NCBI GenBank assembly: GCA_902520335.1
Contig: CABYNS010000006.1
Span: forward strand, 1-57,496
Origin: an uncultured Pelagibacteraceae bacterium
GTDB lineage: Bacteria > Pseudomonadota > Alphaproteobacteria > Pelagibacterales > Pelagibacteraceae
Reading direction: 5' to 3'
DNA: 57,496 bases
The position numbers were made by a program, and so were the translations under genes. Below are positions 17,231 through 26,902 of the stretch, one piece after another. The notes beneath the pieces were generated by a model, which saw nothing but the letters and a program-made list of their open reading frames with translations, did not search any database and was not told the DNA's origin. How positions within the stretch are numbered: position 1 is the stretch's first letter; each line of letters starts with the position of its first letter.

Positions 17231-17821
17231 ATGCATCCAGAATTTTTATCGATGGCACTTTTTTGGATTGTAGCCGCCTATACACCTGGACCTAATAACG
17301 TAGTTGCTTCTTATTCTGGTTTTAATTTTGGAATAAAAAAAACAATCCCACACATTTTTGGAGTTACTTTTGGATTTACTGCAGTTGTATTTGCTTTAAC
17401 AATCGGATTAGTTAATGTTTTTAAATTATTTCCAATTATACAAACTATTTTAAAATATTTAGGAAGTTTATTCTTAATATATCTAGCCTATAAGATAAGT
17501 TTTTCAAAAGCATCTAACGAAAAAAAAAATGAGAATCCAATTTCTTTTTTAGATACTTTCATTTTCCAATTTTTAAATCCGAAAGGAGTTTTGATAGGAA
17601 TTATTATAGTTTCCACATATGTTGAATACGGAGAAAATTATCTTAATTATGCGACTCAAGTTATTTTATTTGCCTTTGTAGTTTCTTTATCAAGCATCAC
17701 CTTTTGGACTTTTGTTGGCAAATATCTAAGGAAATTTGCGACAAATGAGAAATATATTAAATACTTTAATTATGTTATGTCAGTGCTTCTTCTTTTGAGC
17801 ATAATTACATTTTATATATAA
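17231..17821 (+). CDS. LysE/RhtB-family amino-acid exporter
   Basis: A 196-residue inner-membrane protein with about six predicted helices. It begins with the family signature AYTPGPNNVVASYSG and has FLNPKGVLIGIIIVSTYV in the middle. LysE/RhtB proteins export amino acids such as lysine, threonine or homoserine, or their derivatives, driven by the proton gradient. Gene spacing (2 nt after the CsaA-like gene, 3 nt before acnA) makes it part of a run of co-oriented genes with no obvious shared pathway. The exported compound cannot be predicted. Confidence 0.85.
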   Translation: MHPEFLSMALFWIVAAYTPGPNNVVASYSGFNFGIKKTIPHIFGVTFGFTAVVFALTIGLVNVFKLFPIIQTILKYLGSLFLIYLAYKISFSKASNEKKNENPISFLDTFIFQFLNPKGVLIGIIIVSTYVEYGENYLNYATQVILFAFVVSLSSITFWTFVGKYLRKFATNEKYIKYFNYVMSVLLLLSIITFYI

Positions 17822-17824
17822 AAT

Positions 17825-20494
17825 ATGAAACCAGGAAATAAAAATTCTTACAAATCATTATCCGACCTAGAGGTTAATGGTAAAAACTTTAAATATTACT
17901 CATTAAAAAAAGCTGAGTTAAATGGCTTACAAGGTGTTTCAAAATTACCAAAGTCATTAAAAGTTTTATTGGAAAATCTTCTTAGATATGAGGATGATGT
18001 ATCTGTTAATAAAAACCAAATAGAGGCAGTCAAAAATTGGCTGGATACAAAGAAATCAAAAACTGAAATAGCTTATAGGCCAGCTAGAGTTTTACTCCAA
18101 GATTATACTGGAATACCAGCAGTAGCTGATTTAGCTGCTATGAGAGAAGCGGTGAAAGAAAAAAATAAAGACCCAAATACAATTAATCCTTTATCTGCAG
18201 TTGATTTGGTTATTGATCACTCAGTTCAAGTTGATCAATCAGCTAAAAAAGATTCATTTGAAAAAAATGTAGATATTGAATTTAAGAGAAATGGTGAAAG
18301 ATATTCTTTTTTAAAATGGGGTCAAAGTGCTTTTAATAACTTTAGGATTGTTCCTCCGGGAACTGGTATTTGTCACCAGGTTAATTTAGAATATTTATCA
18401 AAAGTAGTTTGGTCGGAAGAATACAAAGGAGAAAAATATTTATTCCCTGATACACTTGTTGGAACCGATAGTCATACTACAATGGTAAATGGTTTATCAG
18501 TTTTAGGATGGGGTGTTGGTGGAATTGAAGCAGAAGCAGGTATGCTTGGACAACCTATTTCAATGTTGATTCCTGAAGTTGTTGGATTTGAAGTTACAAA
18601 AAAAATGCCAGAGGGCACAACTGCTACAGACTTAGTTTTAACAGTTGTTAAAATGCTTAGAGACAAAGGTGTAGTCGGAAAATTTGTTGAATTTTACGGT
18701 GAAGGATTAAAAAATTTAACTTTAGCAGATAGAGCAACAATTGCTAACATGGCTCCAGAGTATGGTGCTACATGTGGCTTCTTTCCAATAGACGAAGAAA
18801 CTTTAAAATATTTAGAATTCTCAGGAAGAGATAAAGAAACAGTGGCAATTGTTGAAAAGTATGCGAAGGAACAAGGTTTGTGGACAAGTGAAGAAATTGA
18901 GTTTACTGATAAAATCTCTTTAGATATGTCCACTGTAGTTCCTACTATTTCAGGTCCTAAAAGACCACAAGATAAAGTCCTTTTAACTGATGCATCAAGT
19001 AATTTTAAAAAAGTATTTAAAGAAGCTACAGATAAAAAGGATTATAAAATTTCCAAGGTAAAAGATACTGATTATGAAATTAAGGACGGCTCAATATTAA
19101 TTGCTGCAATTACATCATGCACTAATACTTCCAATCCAAATGTTCTAATTGGAGCTGGACTACTTGCAAAAAAAGCTGTCGAGTTAGGATTAAATGTTAA
19201 ACCATGGGTTAAAACATCTTTAGCTCCTGGCTCTCAAGTAGTAACTGATTATTTAGAGAAAGCAGGTTTAAATACTTACTTAGATCAATTAGGATTTAAT
19301 TTAGTCGGTTATGGTTGTACAACTTGTATTGGTAATTCAGGTCCGTTAGCAGAAAATATAGTTGACGCTATTCAAAAAGAAAATTTATATGCCGTCTCTG
19401 TTTTGTCGGGCAACAGAAACTTTGAAGGAAGAATTTCACCACATATTAAGGCAAATTATCTAGCCTCTCCTCCACTTGTTGTAGCTTATGCTCTTGCAGG
19501 TCACATGGAATTTGACTTGTTTAAGGATTCATTTGGAAAAGATAAAAATGGTAAAAAAGTATTTTTAAAAGATATCTGGCCTTCAAATAAAGAAATAGAG
19601 AATACTTTAAAGAATTCTCTGAATGCAGATATGTTTGTTAAACGATATTCAAATGTTTCAGAAGGACCAAAACAATGGCAAGAAATCAAAACAGAAAAGA
19701 GTAGTATTTATAATTGGGATGAAAATTCTACTTACGTAAAAAAACCGCCATTTTTTGAAAATCTTAGTGATGAGCCAGAGGGTTTTAAAGAGATTAAAAA
19801 CGCAAGACCTTTATTGATATTAGGAGACATGGTTACAACCGATCATATTTCTCCAGCAGGTAATATTCAAAAAGATAGTCCAACAGGAGAGTATTTTATG
19901 AACTACCAAATTCTTCCAAAGGACTATAACTCATATGGCTCTAGACGTGGAAATCACGAGGTAATGATGAGAGGTACGTTTGCAAATATAAGAATTAAAA
20001 ATGAAATGGCTCCAGGAACTGAAGGTGGTTTCACAACATTATATCCTGAGGAAAAAGTTATGTCAGTTTATGATGCAGTAGTGGAATATAAAAAAAGAGG
20101 AACTGATTTAATTGTAGTTGGCGGCAAAGAATATGGAACAGGTTCTTCTCGTGACTGGGCTGCAAAAGGAACTAAATTGCTTGGAGTTAAAGTAGTCATA
20201 GCAGAAAGTTTTGAGAGAATACATAGATCTAATTTAATAGGGATGGGGATATTGCCACTACAATTTACAGAAAATATGAATAGAAAAAATCTGAACTTAT
20301 TAGGTTCTGAGTTAATAAGTGTAATAGATATTGAAAAAGGAATTAATCCATCTGATAAAGTAAAAGTTGAAATCAAATATGCATCAGGTGATGTTAAAAT
20401 AATAGATACCCTATGCAGAATTGATACAAAAAATGAATTGGAGTATTATAAAAATGGTGGGATACTTCAGTATGTTTTAAGAAATATGATTTAG
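17825..20494 (+). CDS. acnA: Aconitate hydratase A
   Basis: Aconitase isomerises citrate to isocitrate in the TCA cycle and carries a [4Fe-4S] cluster. The 889-residue length fits the AcnA/IRP class. Visible cluster motifs are ITSCTNTSNP and GYGCTTCIGNSGPL, which supply the three cysteines. DTLVGTDSHTTMVNGLSVLGWG and the C-terminal swivel-domain GGKEYGTGSSRDWAAKG are diagnostic. It begins 3 nt after the exporter gene and ends 2 nt before the YfgM-like gene. No iron-responsive element or other leader is visible in those gaps. The call is secure. Confidence 0.97.
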   Translation: MKPGNKNSYKSLSDLEVNGKNFKYYSLKKAELNGLQGVSKLPKSLKVLLENLLRYEDDVSVNKNQIEAVKNWLDTKKSKTEIAYRPARVLLQDYTGIPAVADLAAMREAVKEKNKDPNTINPLSAVDLVIDHSVQVDQSAKKDSFEKNVDIEFKRNGERYSFLKWGQSAFNNFRIVPPGTGICHQVNLEYLSKVVWSEEYKGEKYLFPDTLVGTDSHTTMVNGLSVLGWGVGGIEAEAGMLGQPISMLIPEVVGFEVTKKMPEGTTATDLVLTVVKMLRDKGVVGKFVEFYGEGLKNLTLADRATIANMAPEYGATCGFFPIDEETLKYLEFSGRDKETVAIVEKYAKEQGLWTSEEIEFTDKISLDMSTVVPTISGPKRPQDKVLLTDASSNFKKVFKEATDKKDYKISKVKDTDYEIKDGSILIAAITSCTNTSNPNVLIGAGLLAKKAVELGLNVKPWVKTSLAPGSQVVTDYLEKAGLNTYLDQLGFNLVGYGCTTCIGNSGPLAENIVDAIQKENLYAVSVLSGNRNFEGRISPHIKANYLASPPLVVAYALAGHMEFDLFKDSFGKDKNGKKVFLKDIWPSNKEIENTLKNSLNADMFVKRYSNVSEGPKQWQEIKTEKSSIYNWDENSTYVKKPPFFENLSDEPEGFKEIKNARPLLILGDMVTTDHISPAGNIQKDSPTGEYFMNYQILPKDYNSYGSRRGNHEVMMRGTFANIRIKNEMAPGTEGGFTTLYPEEKVMSVYDAVVEYKKRGTDLIVVGGKEYGTGSSRDWAAKGTKLLGVKVVIAESFERIHRSNLIGMGILPLQFTENMNRKNLNLLGSELISVIDIEKGINPSDKVKVEIKYASGDVKIIDTLCRIDTKNELEYYKNGGILQYVLRNMI

Positions 20495-20496
20495 AT

Positions 20497-21141
20497 ATGG
20501 ATGAGGATATATCAATAATAAATACAAACACAAGAAATGAAAAAATAAAAAATTTTTTTATTCAAAATAAAAAAAAAATAATTGCAGGACTAGTTGTTAT
20601 TACGATACTTTTAATCAGCTATTTTGCATTTGGTGAATATCAGGATAGTAAAAAAATAAAGATCTCAAACTCTTTTAATTCAATAACTCTTAATTATTCT
20701 GAGAATAATAAGGAAAAAACAGCTAAAGATTTAATACAATTAGTTAATGAAAAAAATTCAACTTATTCACCTTTATCTTTATATTTCATAATTGACAATG
20801 AATTGATTAACCAAAAAAACACAATCAATGAATTATTTGATATTATTATTGATGAAACCCCATTAGATAAAGAAATAAAGAATTTAAATATTTATAAAAA
20901 AGCGCTTTATAATGCAGATGACAGCAATGAAAGCGACCTTTTGAATATTTTAAATCCTTTAATTAAATCAGAAAGTGTTTGGAAATCTCATGCCTTATAC
21001 CTAATGGCAGAATTCTTTTATTCAAAAAATGAAAAGCAAAAATCAAAAGAATTTTTTAATCAAATCTTAAATTTAGAAAATGCTAATCAAGAAATTCAAT
21101 TAGAGGCTCAAAAAAGACTTAATAGAGATTTAAGTGAATAA
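20497..21141 (+). CDS. YfgM-like membrane-anchored TPR protein
   Basis: A 214-residue protein with a short cytoplasmic N-terminus and one membrane helix (~31-50, IIAGLVVITILLISYFAF). A periplasmic helical domain follows, with weak TPR features near the end (ALYLMAEFFYSKNEKQKSKEFFNQIL). This is the layout of YfgM, a periplasmic chaperone-network protein bound to the Sec translocon. The immediate downstream gene is a BamB homologue, the same order as yfgM-bamB in other proteobacteria, which strongly supports the call despite low sequence similarity. The two genes overlap by 8 nt. Confidence 0.75.
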   Translation: MDEDISIINTNTRNEKIKNFFIQNKKKIIAGLVVITILLISYFAFGEYQDSKKIKISNSFNSITLNYSENNKEKTAKDLIQLVNEKNSTYSPLSLYFIIDNELINQKNTINELFDIIIDETPLDKEIKNLNIYKKALYNADDSNESDLLNILNPLIKSESVWKSHALYLMAEFFYSKNEKQKSKEFFNQILNLENANQEIQLEAQKRLNRDLSE

Positions 21142-22435
21142 TATTTTTCAATTATTATTGATAATCATTTTTTTTTCTGGTTGCTCTTTTAATAAAAATT
21201 CAAAGTTTTGGACCTCAGAAACAATTAAAGAAATAGAGGAACAAAAGTTTGAAAAAATTTTTGATGATCCAAAAGCTTTAAGTCAAGAATTAAATACGAA
21301 TATAAATTTAAATCTTAACAAAAATTTCACTAAAAATAAGTTATCAGTAAAATTTACCAATAATGATGGAAGAGTTAATTTTGATGGATCTCTAAAAAAA
21401 TCTTCAAAATATAAATTTTCTAAAATTGAGAACTTTTATCAATTTGAACCAATAATTGCATTTAATAAAGACAACGTAATTTTTTTTGATGACAAAGGTA
21501 CAGTTCTACAATTCAATAATCGATCAAGATTAATTTGGAAAAAAAATTATTATACAAAATCTGAGAAAAAATCTAATCCAATTTTACAGTTTGCAAACAA
21601 TAACAAATTTTTAATAGTAGCAGATAATTTATCAAAATATTACATGTTAAATCTAGAGAGTGGAGATCTAATATGGTCTAAAAACAATTCAGCACCATTT
21701 AATTCTCAAATTAAAATTTATAAAGATCGTTTTTTTCTGATTGATTTTACCAATACACTTAGATGTTATTCGTTAAAAAATGGAGAAGAACTTTGGAATT
21801 TTCAAACAGAGTCAGCATTAATACGATCTCAAAAAAAGTTATCAATGGTGATTGTTGAAGATGTGATTTATTTTAACAATTCTCTAGGAGACATCAGTGC
21901 AGTAAAAATAGATGATGGTGAACTTCTTTGGCAATTACCTACCCAAAGTGATTTGTTATATGAATCTGCTTTTTCATTAGAAACATCAGATATAATTACT
22001 GATAAGAAAGACTTATTTTTTTCAAACAATAAAAATCAATTTTTCTCTATTGATGTCAAATCTGGCACCTTTAATTGGGAGAATAATGTAAATTCAAATT
22101 TAAGACCTACTGTCGTTGGTAATTTTATAATCACAGTTTCTTTAGAGGGCTATTTAATTGTGATAGATAAAATTACAGGAAATATTATAAAAGTTACTGA
22201 CATATTTAATAATTTCAAACCTAAAAAAAGAAAAGAGATTTTACCCACAGGATTTATTGTTGGTTTAAAAAATATATATTTGTCTACAAATATAGGAAGG
22301 TTATTAGTGATTGATATAAAATCTGGAAAAACTATTTCAACATTAAAAATTGATAGGGATAATATTTCACGTCCTTTTGTTTCAAACCAAAATCTATATT
22401 TAGTAAAAGATAATGCTATAATTAGATTAAATTAA
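21134..22435 (+). CDS. bamB: Outer-membrane assembly lipoprotein BamB-like
   Basis: A 433-residue lipoprotein. The signal peptide ends in a lipobox (FSGC, Cys17), so the mature protein would be lipidated and sorted to the outer membrane. The rest is a PQQ-type beta-propeller with repeats of the form GELLWQL, GDLIWSKNNS, GEELWNFQT and GTFNWENN. BamB is the propeller scaffold of the BAM complex that inserts outer-membrane proteins. The start is GTG 21134, inside the upstream YfgM-like gene (8-nt overlap); no in-frame ATG precedes the signal peptide. The stop overlaps the next gene by one base (TAATG). Confidence 0.82.
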   Translation: MNNIFQLLLIIIFFSGCSFNKNSKFWTSETIKEIEEQKFEKIFDDPKALSQELNTNINLNLNKNFTKNKLSVKFTNNDGRVNFDGSLKKSSKYKFSKIENFYQFEPIIAFNKDNVIFFDDKGTVLQFNNRSRLIWKKNYYTKSEKKSNPILQFANNNKFLIVADNLSKYYMLNLESGDLIWSKNNSAPFNSQIKIYKDRFFLIDFTNTLRCYSLKNGEELWNFQTESALIRSQKKLSMVIVEDVIYFNNSLGDISAVKIDDGELLWQLPTQSDLLYESAFSLETSDIITDKKDLFFSNNKNQFFSIDVKSGTFNWENNVNSNLRPTVVGNFIITVSLEGYLIVIDKITGNIIKVTDIFNNFKPKKRKEILPTGFIVGLKNIYLSTNIGRLLVIDIKSGKTISTLKIDRDNISRPFVSNQNLYLVKDNAIIRLN

Positions 22436-22866
22436 TGTTTTTAAAATTATTAGATAAGCTAGGTAGAAAAAAAGTTGTCTTAGATAGGGGACCTTCACAC
22501 CCAAGATTTGATTTAGCAAAACCTTGGATGAATAGATATTATCTAATTTTCAGACATAGGCCAAAATGGTTTCCATTTAATATACTTATTCATGAAATGT
22601 TAGCTGACGATCATGGTGACGGAATACACAATCATCTTTTTCCATACATTACAATTGTGATTAGGGGTGGTTATTGGGAAACAACTAAGGAAGGAAAATT
22701 TTGGAGAAGACCGGGTTATATTGGATTTAGATCTGCCAATACATATCACAGAGTTGATTTAGAGCCTGGAACTAGACCAATGACTATTTTTATTTCTGGT
22801 CCATTTGGTTTGAGAAAGGGTCCAAGATCAGAATATGGCATTGATTTTAAATCAAAAAAAAATTGA
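22435..22866 (+). CDS. Small cupin-like protein of unknown function
   Basis: A 143-residue protein without a recognised name. The central part reads like one conserved beta-barrel (cupin-type) motif: DHGDGIHNHLFPYITIVI, then GGYWE, and FRSANTYHRV about 40 residues later. The spacing of the histidines and the glutamate would suit a mononuclear metal site. It is rich in Arg, Trp and Pro and has no signal peptide. It lies between bamB and zapE, with one-base overlaps on both sides, so it is surely translated. The reaction, if any, is unknown; a metal-dependent dioxygenase, isomerase or binding protein would fit the fold. Confidence 0.6.
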   Translation: MFLKLLDKLGRKKVVLDRGPSHPRFDLAKPWMNRYYLIFRHRPKWFPFNILIHEMLADDHGDGIHNHLFPYITIVIRGGYWETTKEGKFWRRPGYIGFRSANTYHRVDLEPGTRPMTIFISGPFGLRKGPRSEYGIDFKSKKN

Positions 22867-23924
22867 TGTCAAAAACTCTTGAGGAAAAATTTAGATTATT
22901 TTGTAGTTCAAAAAATTTAGAGATTAATCAAAATCAAATAACTACAATTAAATTACTACAAGACTTTTATAATAAAAATTTTCATTCTTCGATCTTGAAT
23001 TTCTTTAAAAAAGAAAATTATAAAAAAGGTTTTTATCTTCACGGGGGTGTTGGTGTTGGAAAAACGATGATTTTAGATTTTTTCTATGATCTTATTTCTA
23101 AAAAAAAATTAAGACTTCACTTTAATGAGTTTATGTTAAATTTTCATGATTTTGTTCATGAAAATAAGAATAAGGGAGATGAAAATATTATTAATTTATT
23201 TGTTAAAGATTTAAAATCAAAAGCTTTGTTAATTTATTTTGATGAGTTTCAAGTTACCAACATAGTAGATGCCATGATACTAGGTAAATTATTTGATAAA
23301 ATATTTAGTGAGAATATAAAAATAATTGTCACCTCTAATATTCAAATTTCTGATTTATATAAGGATGGTCTACAACGGGATCAATTCAAACCCTTTATTG
23401 AGATCATGAAAAAAAAGACTGTCGAACATGAACTTGTTATTGAAGATGATTATAGAAAATCAAAAGAAAATCAAAATGATAGATATTTCTTTCCACTAAA
23501 CCAAGAAAGTAATTTTAAAATGAATAAATTTTTTAGGATTATTTCAAAGGATAAAAAAAAAACTACCCAAAGTCTTGATATTAAAGGAAGAGAATTTCTA
23601 ATTAAAGAATTCTATGAGGGAGTTGTTAGGTTTACATTTAATGAGTTATGTGACAAAAATCTAGGCGCTGAAGATTATCTTGAAATAGTTAAAGTTTCTA
23701 AATTTATGGTAATTGATCAGATACCTAAGTTTGATGACATTAATTCTAATCAACAACACCGTTTCATAACCTTAATTGATATAGTTTATGACAAAAAAGT
23801 ACCAATTGCTGTCACAGTAGAAAAAAGTCTAGATGAATTGACATCATCTAAATCATTAAAAGAGCCATTTAAACGTACAATTAGTCGTTTATATGAACTA
23901 ACATCTTCAAACTTTAACTTATGA
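22866..23924 (+). CDS. zapE: ZapE/AFG1-family ATPase
   Basis: A 352-residue P-loop ATPase of the AFG1/ZapE family, which in Escherichia coli affects Z-ring stability during division and in mitochondria acts on inner-membrane proteins. The Walker A motif GGVGVGKTM and the Walker B motif LIYFDEFQV are intact, followed by sensor-1 IIVTSN and the family segment DGLQRDQFKPFIE. ATG 22866, which shares its A with the upstream TGA, is preferred to TTG 22863. The length agrees with the family (~350-380). It overlaps the next gene by 4 nt (ATGA). Confidence 0.87.
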   Translation: MSKTLEEKFRLFCSSKNLEINQNQITTIKLLQDFYNKNFHSSILNFFKKENYKKGFYLHGGVGVGKTMILDFFYDLISKKKLRLHFNEFMLNFHDFVHENKNKGDENIINLFVKDLKSKALLIYFDEFQVTNIVDAMILGKLFDKIFSENIKIIVTSNIQISDLYKDGLQRDQFKPFIEIMKKKTVEHELVIEDDYRKSKENQNDRYFFPLNQESNFKMNKFFRIISKDKKKTTQSLDIKGREFLIKEFYEGVVRFTFNELCDKNLGAEDYLEIVKVSKFMVIDQIPKFDDINSNQQHRFITLIDIVYDKKVPIAVTVEKSLDELTSSKSLKEPFKRTISRLYELTSSNFNL

Positions 23925-24343
23925 TACAAAAATTTAATAACTTTAAAATCAGCACTGATGGACAAAAATTATACGAATTCACTGATCAAACAATTGATTG
24001 GATTAAAAAAAATAAATTCAAAAATGGTATTCTTAATCTTAGTATTCAACACACCAGTGCTTCTTTAATTATTCAAGAAAATGCAGATCCAGATGTTCAA
24101 ACTGATTTGATTAATTATTTTAATAAATTAGCGCCGATGGATAACAATTTATATGTTCATACTACTGAAGGCAAAGACGATATGCCCGCACATATAAAAT
24201 CCAGTTTAACCAACAACCAAATTTCTCTTAGTGTTGAAAATGGGAAATTATTACTCGGAACCTGGCAAGGTATTTATTTATTTGAGCACAGGTTAAACCC
24301 ACAGACAAGAACTATAATTCACCATTTTTTAGGAGAAGATTAA
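23921..24343 (+). CDS. YjbQ/UPF0047-family protein
   Basis: A 140-residue protein of the YjbQ (UPF0047) family. Diagnostic features are LSIQHTSASLIIQENADPDV, the DDMPAHIKSSL segment, and the terminal GTWQGIYLFEHR. Members have been linked to a weak thiamine-phosphate-synthase-like activity, but the physiological role is unsettled. The histidines in QHTSAS and MPAHIK are the conserved polar residues. It overlaps zapE by 4 nt and ends against the convergent photolyase gene (4-nt overlap). The family call is strong; the function is open. Confidence 0.85.
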   Translation: MIQKFNNFKISTDGQKLYEFTDQTIDWIKKNKFKNGILNLSIQHTSASLIIQENADPDVQTDLINYFNKLAPMDNNLYVHTTEGKDDMPAHIKSSLTNNQISLSVENGKLLLGTWQGIYLFEHRLNPQTRTIIHHFLGED

Positions 24344-25760
24344 TTTTTTTTTAAACTTTGAAAAGCTTTTAACGCAGAAGCTCTTGCTTCTTCATGTATC
24401 ACTATTGGGCTTGGATAATCTTTTCCAACAATTGTATTAATTGCTTGTTGATATTTCATTTCCATTTCCCAAGGTTTGTGGATAAATTTTTGTGGGACTT
24501 TGCTTAGTTCTGGAATCCATTTTTTTACATATTTTCCCTCTTTATCAAACTTTTCACCCTGAAGAATAGGATTAAAAATTCTAAAATAAGGAGCTGCATC
24601 TGCTCCACAACCTGCAACCCATTGCCACTGGGCCACATTATTGGCTTTATTAAAATCAAGTAAACAATTTCTAAAATGTTTTTCACCTTCGGTCCAATTA
24701 ATTCTTAGATGTTTGACTAGAAAAGAACCAACAACCATTCTTATTCTGTTATGCATCCAACCAGTTTCATATAATTCTCTCATACCAGCATCAACAATTG
24801 GATAACCAGTCATTCCTGATTTCCATGCTTTCAAAAATTTTTCGTTTTTTACCCAAGGAAATTTATCAAATTCTTTTCTGTAATTTCCTTTTAAGAACTC
24901 AGGAAAATAATTAATCAAACTATGAGAAAACTCACGCCAACCTAGTTCATTAATATATTTTCTGTAACCAATGCCTTTAGATTTAATTTCGTTACATTTT
25001 TTCCAAATTGTGCTCACATGTATTTGTCCATGTTTTATATATGGAGATAGTTTGGATGTACCTTCTACAGAAGGATAATCTCTTGCTGTGCCATATTCTT
25101 TAATTTTATCATTAATTAAATTGTTAAGAACTTTTTTTGACTCATTCCCTGAGACTTTCCAATAATTCTCAAATTTTTTATACCAATTTTTTTTGGTAAA
25201 ATACTTTTAGGTTCAACACAATTTTTAAAAAAAGATATTATTTTCGTTTTTTTTTTAACTATATAATTTTTACTTGGTGGTAAACCCAAATATTTTTGCT
25301 CAGCATTTCTCCAGAAAGGAGTAAATACTTTAAATGGGGTTCCATCATTCTTAGTAACTTCTTGAAATTCATTAAGTATATTTCCTTTAAAATATTTAAA
25401 TTCAATTTCATTTTTTAAAAAAACATCTCTAATTTTTTTTCCTTTTGCAATTACGTCTGGCTCATAAATCTTGTTCCAATATATTGAAACTTCATCTTTT
25501 TTTTTTATTTTTGAAAATATATCTACTTCATCACCTGCTAATATTTGAAGATTAATTTTGTATTTAGATAATTCTGATTTAAATGTTTCCAAAGATTTAA
25601 ATAGCCACCATTTTTGTGCTTCTCTCTTATTATCAAAATCAGTTTTATTATAAATATATAATGCAATTACATTTTCATGATTTTGTGTAGCATATGAAAG
25701 GGCAGGGTTGTGATCAATTCTAAAGTCTTCCCTTATCCAAGCTATTGCATTTTTTGTCAT
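24340..25760 (-). pseudogene. phrB: DNA photolyase, interrupted by a one-base frameshift
   Basis: Two reading frames together make one DNA photolyase/cryptochrome, the FAD enzyme that repairs UV pyrimidine dimers with light. The N-terminal part starts at ATG 25760 (MTKNAIAWIREDFRIDHNPA, antenna-binding domain). The C-terminal part, to 24340, carries FAD-domain motifs GMTGYPIVDAGMREL, TGWMHNRIRM and ANNVAQWQWVAGCGADAAPYF. The frame breaks at a run of eight T (25187-25194, A8 on the coding strand). One extra A restores a continuous frame through ARDYPSVEGTSKLSPYIKHG and gives 473 residues, the normal length. Both halves look fully conserved, so this is either a homopolymer sequencing error or a very recent mutation. 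Confidence 0.85.
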
Positions 25761-25767
25761 ATAAATG

Positions 25768-26901
25768 TTATTTTCTACCTGTAGATAGCAGTTGTTTGTA
25801 AAGTTTAACATCTGCATTTCCTTCGCATCCAATGACAAGAATGTTGGAATCTTTGTCCAAATCTAATAATTTTTTCGCTTTAGAATTGTTAGCTAAACCT
25901 ATCAGTGCAATAATCCCAGGAGTTGCACATTCACCTCCTACAATTGAACCTTTACTTAATTTTCTATCTTTTAGCATCGCTGTCGTTTTGGCAACATTTT
26001 TGTCAGCAACAGATACGCAATAGTTAGAAGTTTTTTTTAATATTTGCCATGGAACAAGTGACATTTCATTACATGACATCCCACCCATAATACTCTCTTT
26101 TTTTATTCTTATTTTTTTCAGTTTATTTGCTTTTACACTCTGAAGAACACAATCTGCTCTGTCAGGTTCAACAACAATTATTTTTGGAATTCTTTTAAAA
26201 TATTTTGCTACCCCAGCAACTACACCTGCTGCTAATCCTCCAACACCAGCTTGAACAAATATATGTGTTATGTAATGATCTGTTTGTTTAGAGATTTCTT
26301 TTATCATAATAGAATATCCAGCCATTGTAAGCTGGGGAATATACTTATAGTTTTTAGTTGAGACGTCTTGAACAATTTGCCAATTATTTTTTTTCGAGAG
26401 TCTTTTGCATTCCTCTAATGAATTCTCATAATTTCCTTTAACCTTTATTACCTCAGCTCCAAATTTTTCTATTTCATGAACTCTTGTTTGGCTTACATAT
26501 TGACTTACAAAAATTTTACACTTCAAATTTAATCTTTTTGCACCCCAGGCGACAGATCTACCATGATTACCAGCTGTTGCTGACGAAATTACCATATTCT
26601 TTTTCCCTTTGGATATTTTTTCTACTGCGTATGCCCCTCCTAAAGCTTTAAAGGACTTTAAGTGAAACCTCCTAGACTCATCTTTATAAAATATATTATT
26701 AAAGTTTAAATTTTTCCTCAATTTATCGAGCGATAAAAGAGGAGTTGGTTTATAATTTTTCCAACCTGATATAGCTTTAAAAGCATTGGTGATTAATGAA
26801 GAGGGAAGTTGTTTTAAAACATAGTTTCTTTTAAAACTATAATGATTATTTTTTAATAATTTTTTATATTTCCAGCTTTTAAGATTTTTTAAGCTTTTCA
26901 C
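25768..26901 (-). CDS. PLP-dependent lyase, diaminopropionate ammonia-lyase-like
   Basis: A 377-residue fold-type II pyridoxal-phosphate enzyme. KDESRRFHLKSFKALGGAYAV contains the PLP-binding Lys and is the pattern of diaminopropionate ammonia-lyase. SSATAGNHGRSVAWGA and the glycine-rich QAGVGGLAAGVV complete the cofactor pocket. The family converts 2,3-diaminopropionate or threonine/serine to a keto acid plus ammonia, and the EutB proteins of ectoine loci belong to the same superfamily. The start is GTG 26901, 1 nt after the stop of the glutamine-synthetase-family gene upstream, so ammonia release and glutamylation enzymes are co-transcribed. The exact amino-acid substrate is inferred only. 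Confidence 0.78.
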   Translation of the reverse strand: MKSLKNLKSWKYKKLLKNNHYSFKRNYVLKQLPSSLITNAFKAISGWKNYKPTPLLSLDKLRKNLNFNNIFYKDESRRFHLKSFKALGGAYAVEKISKGKKNMVISSATAGNHGRSVAWGAKRLNLKCKIFVSQYVSQTRVHEIEKFGAEVIKVKGNYENSLEECKRLSKKNNWQIVQDVSTKNYKYIPQLTMAGYSIMIKEISKQTDHYITHIFVQAGVGGLAAGVVAGVAKYFKRIPKIIVVEPDRADCVLQSVKANKLKKIRIKKESIMGGMSCNEMSLVPWQILKKTSNYCVSVADKNVAKTTAMLKDRKLSKGSIVGGECATPGIIALIGLANNSKAKKLLDLDKDSNILVIGCEGNADVKLYKQLLSTGRK

Positions 26902-26902
26902 T

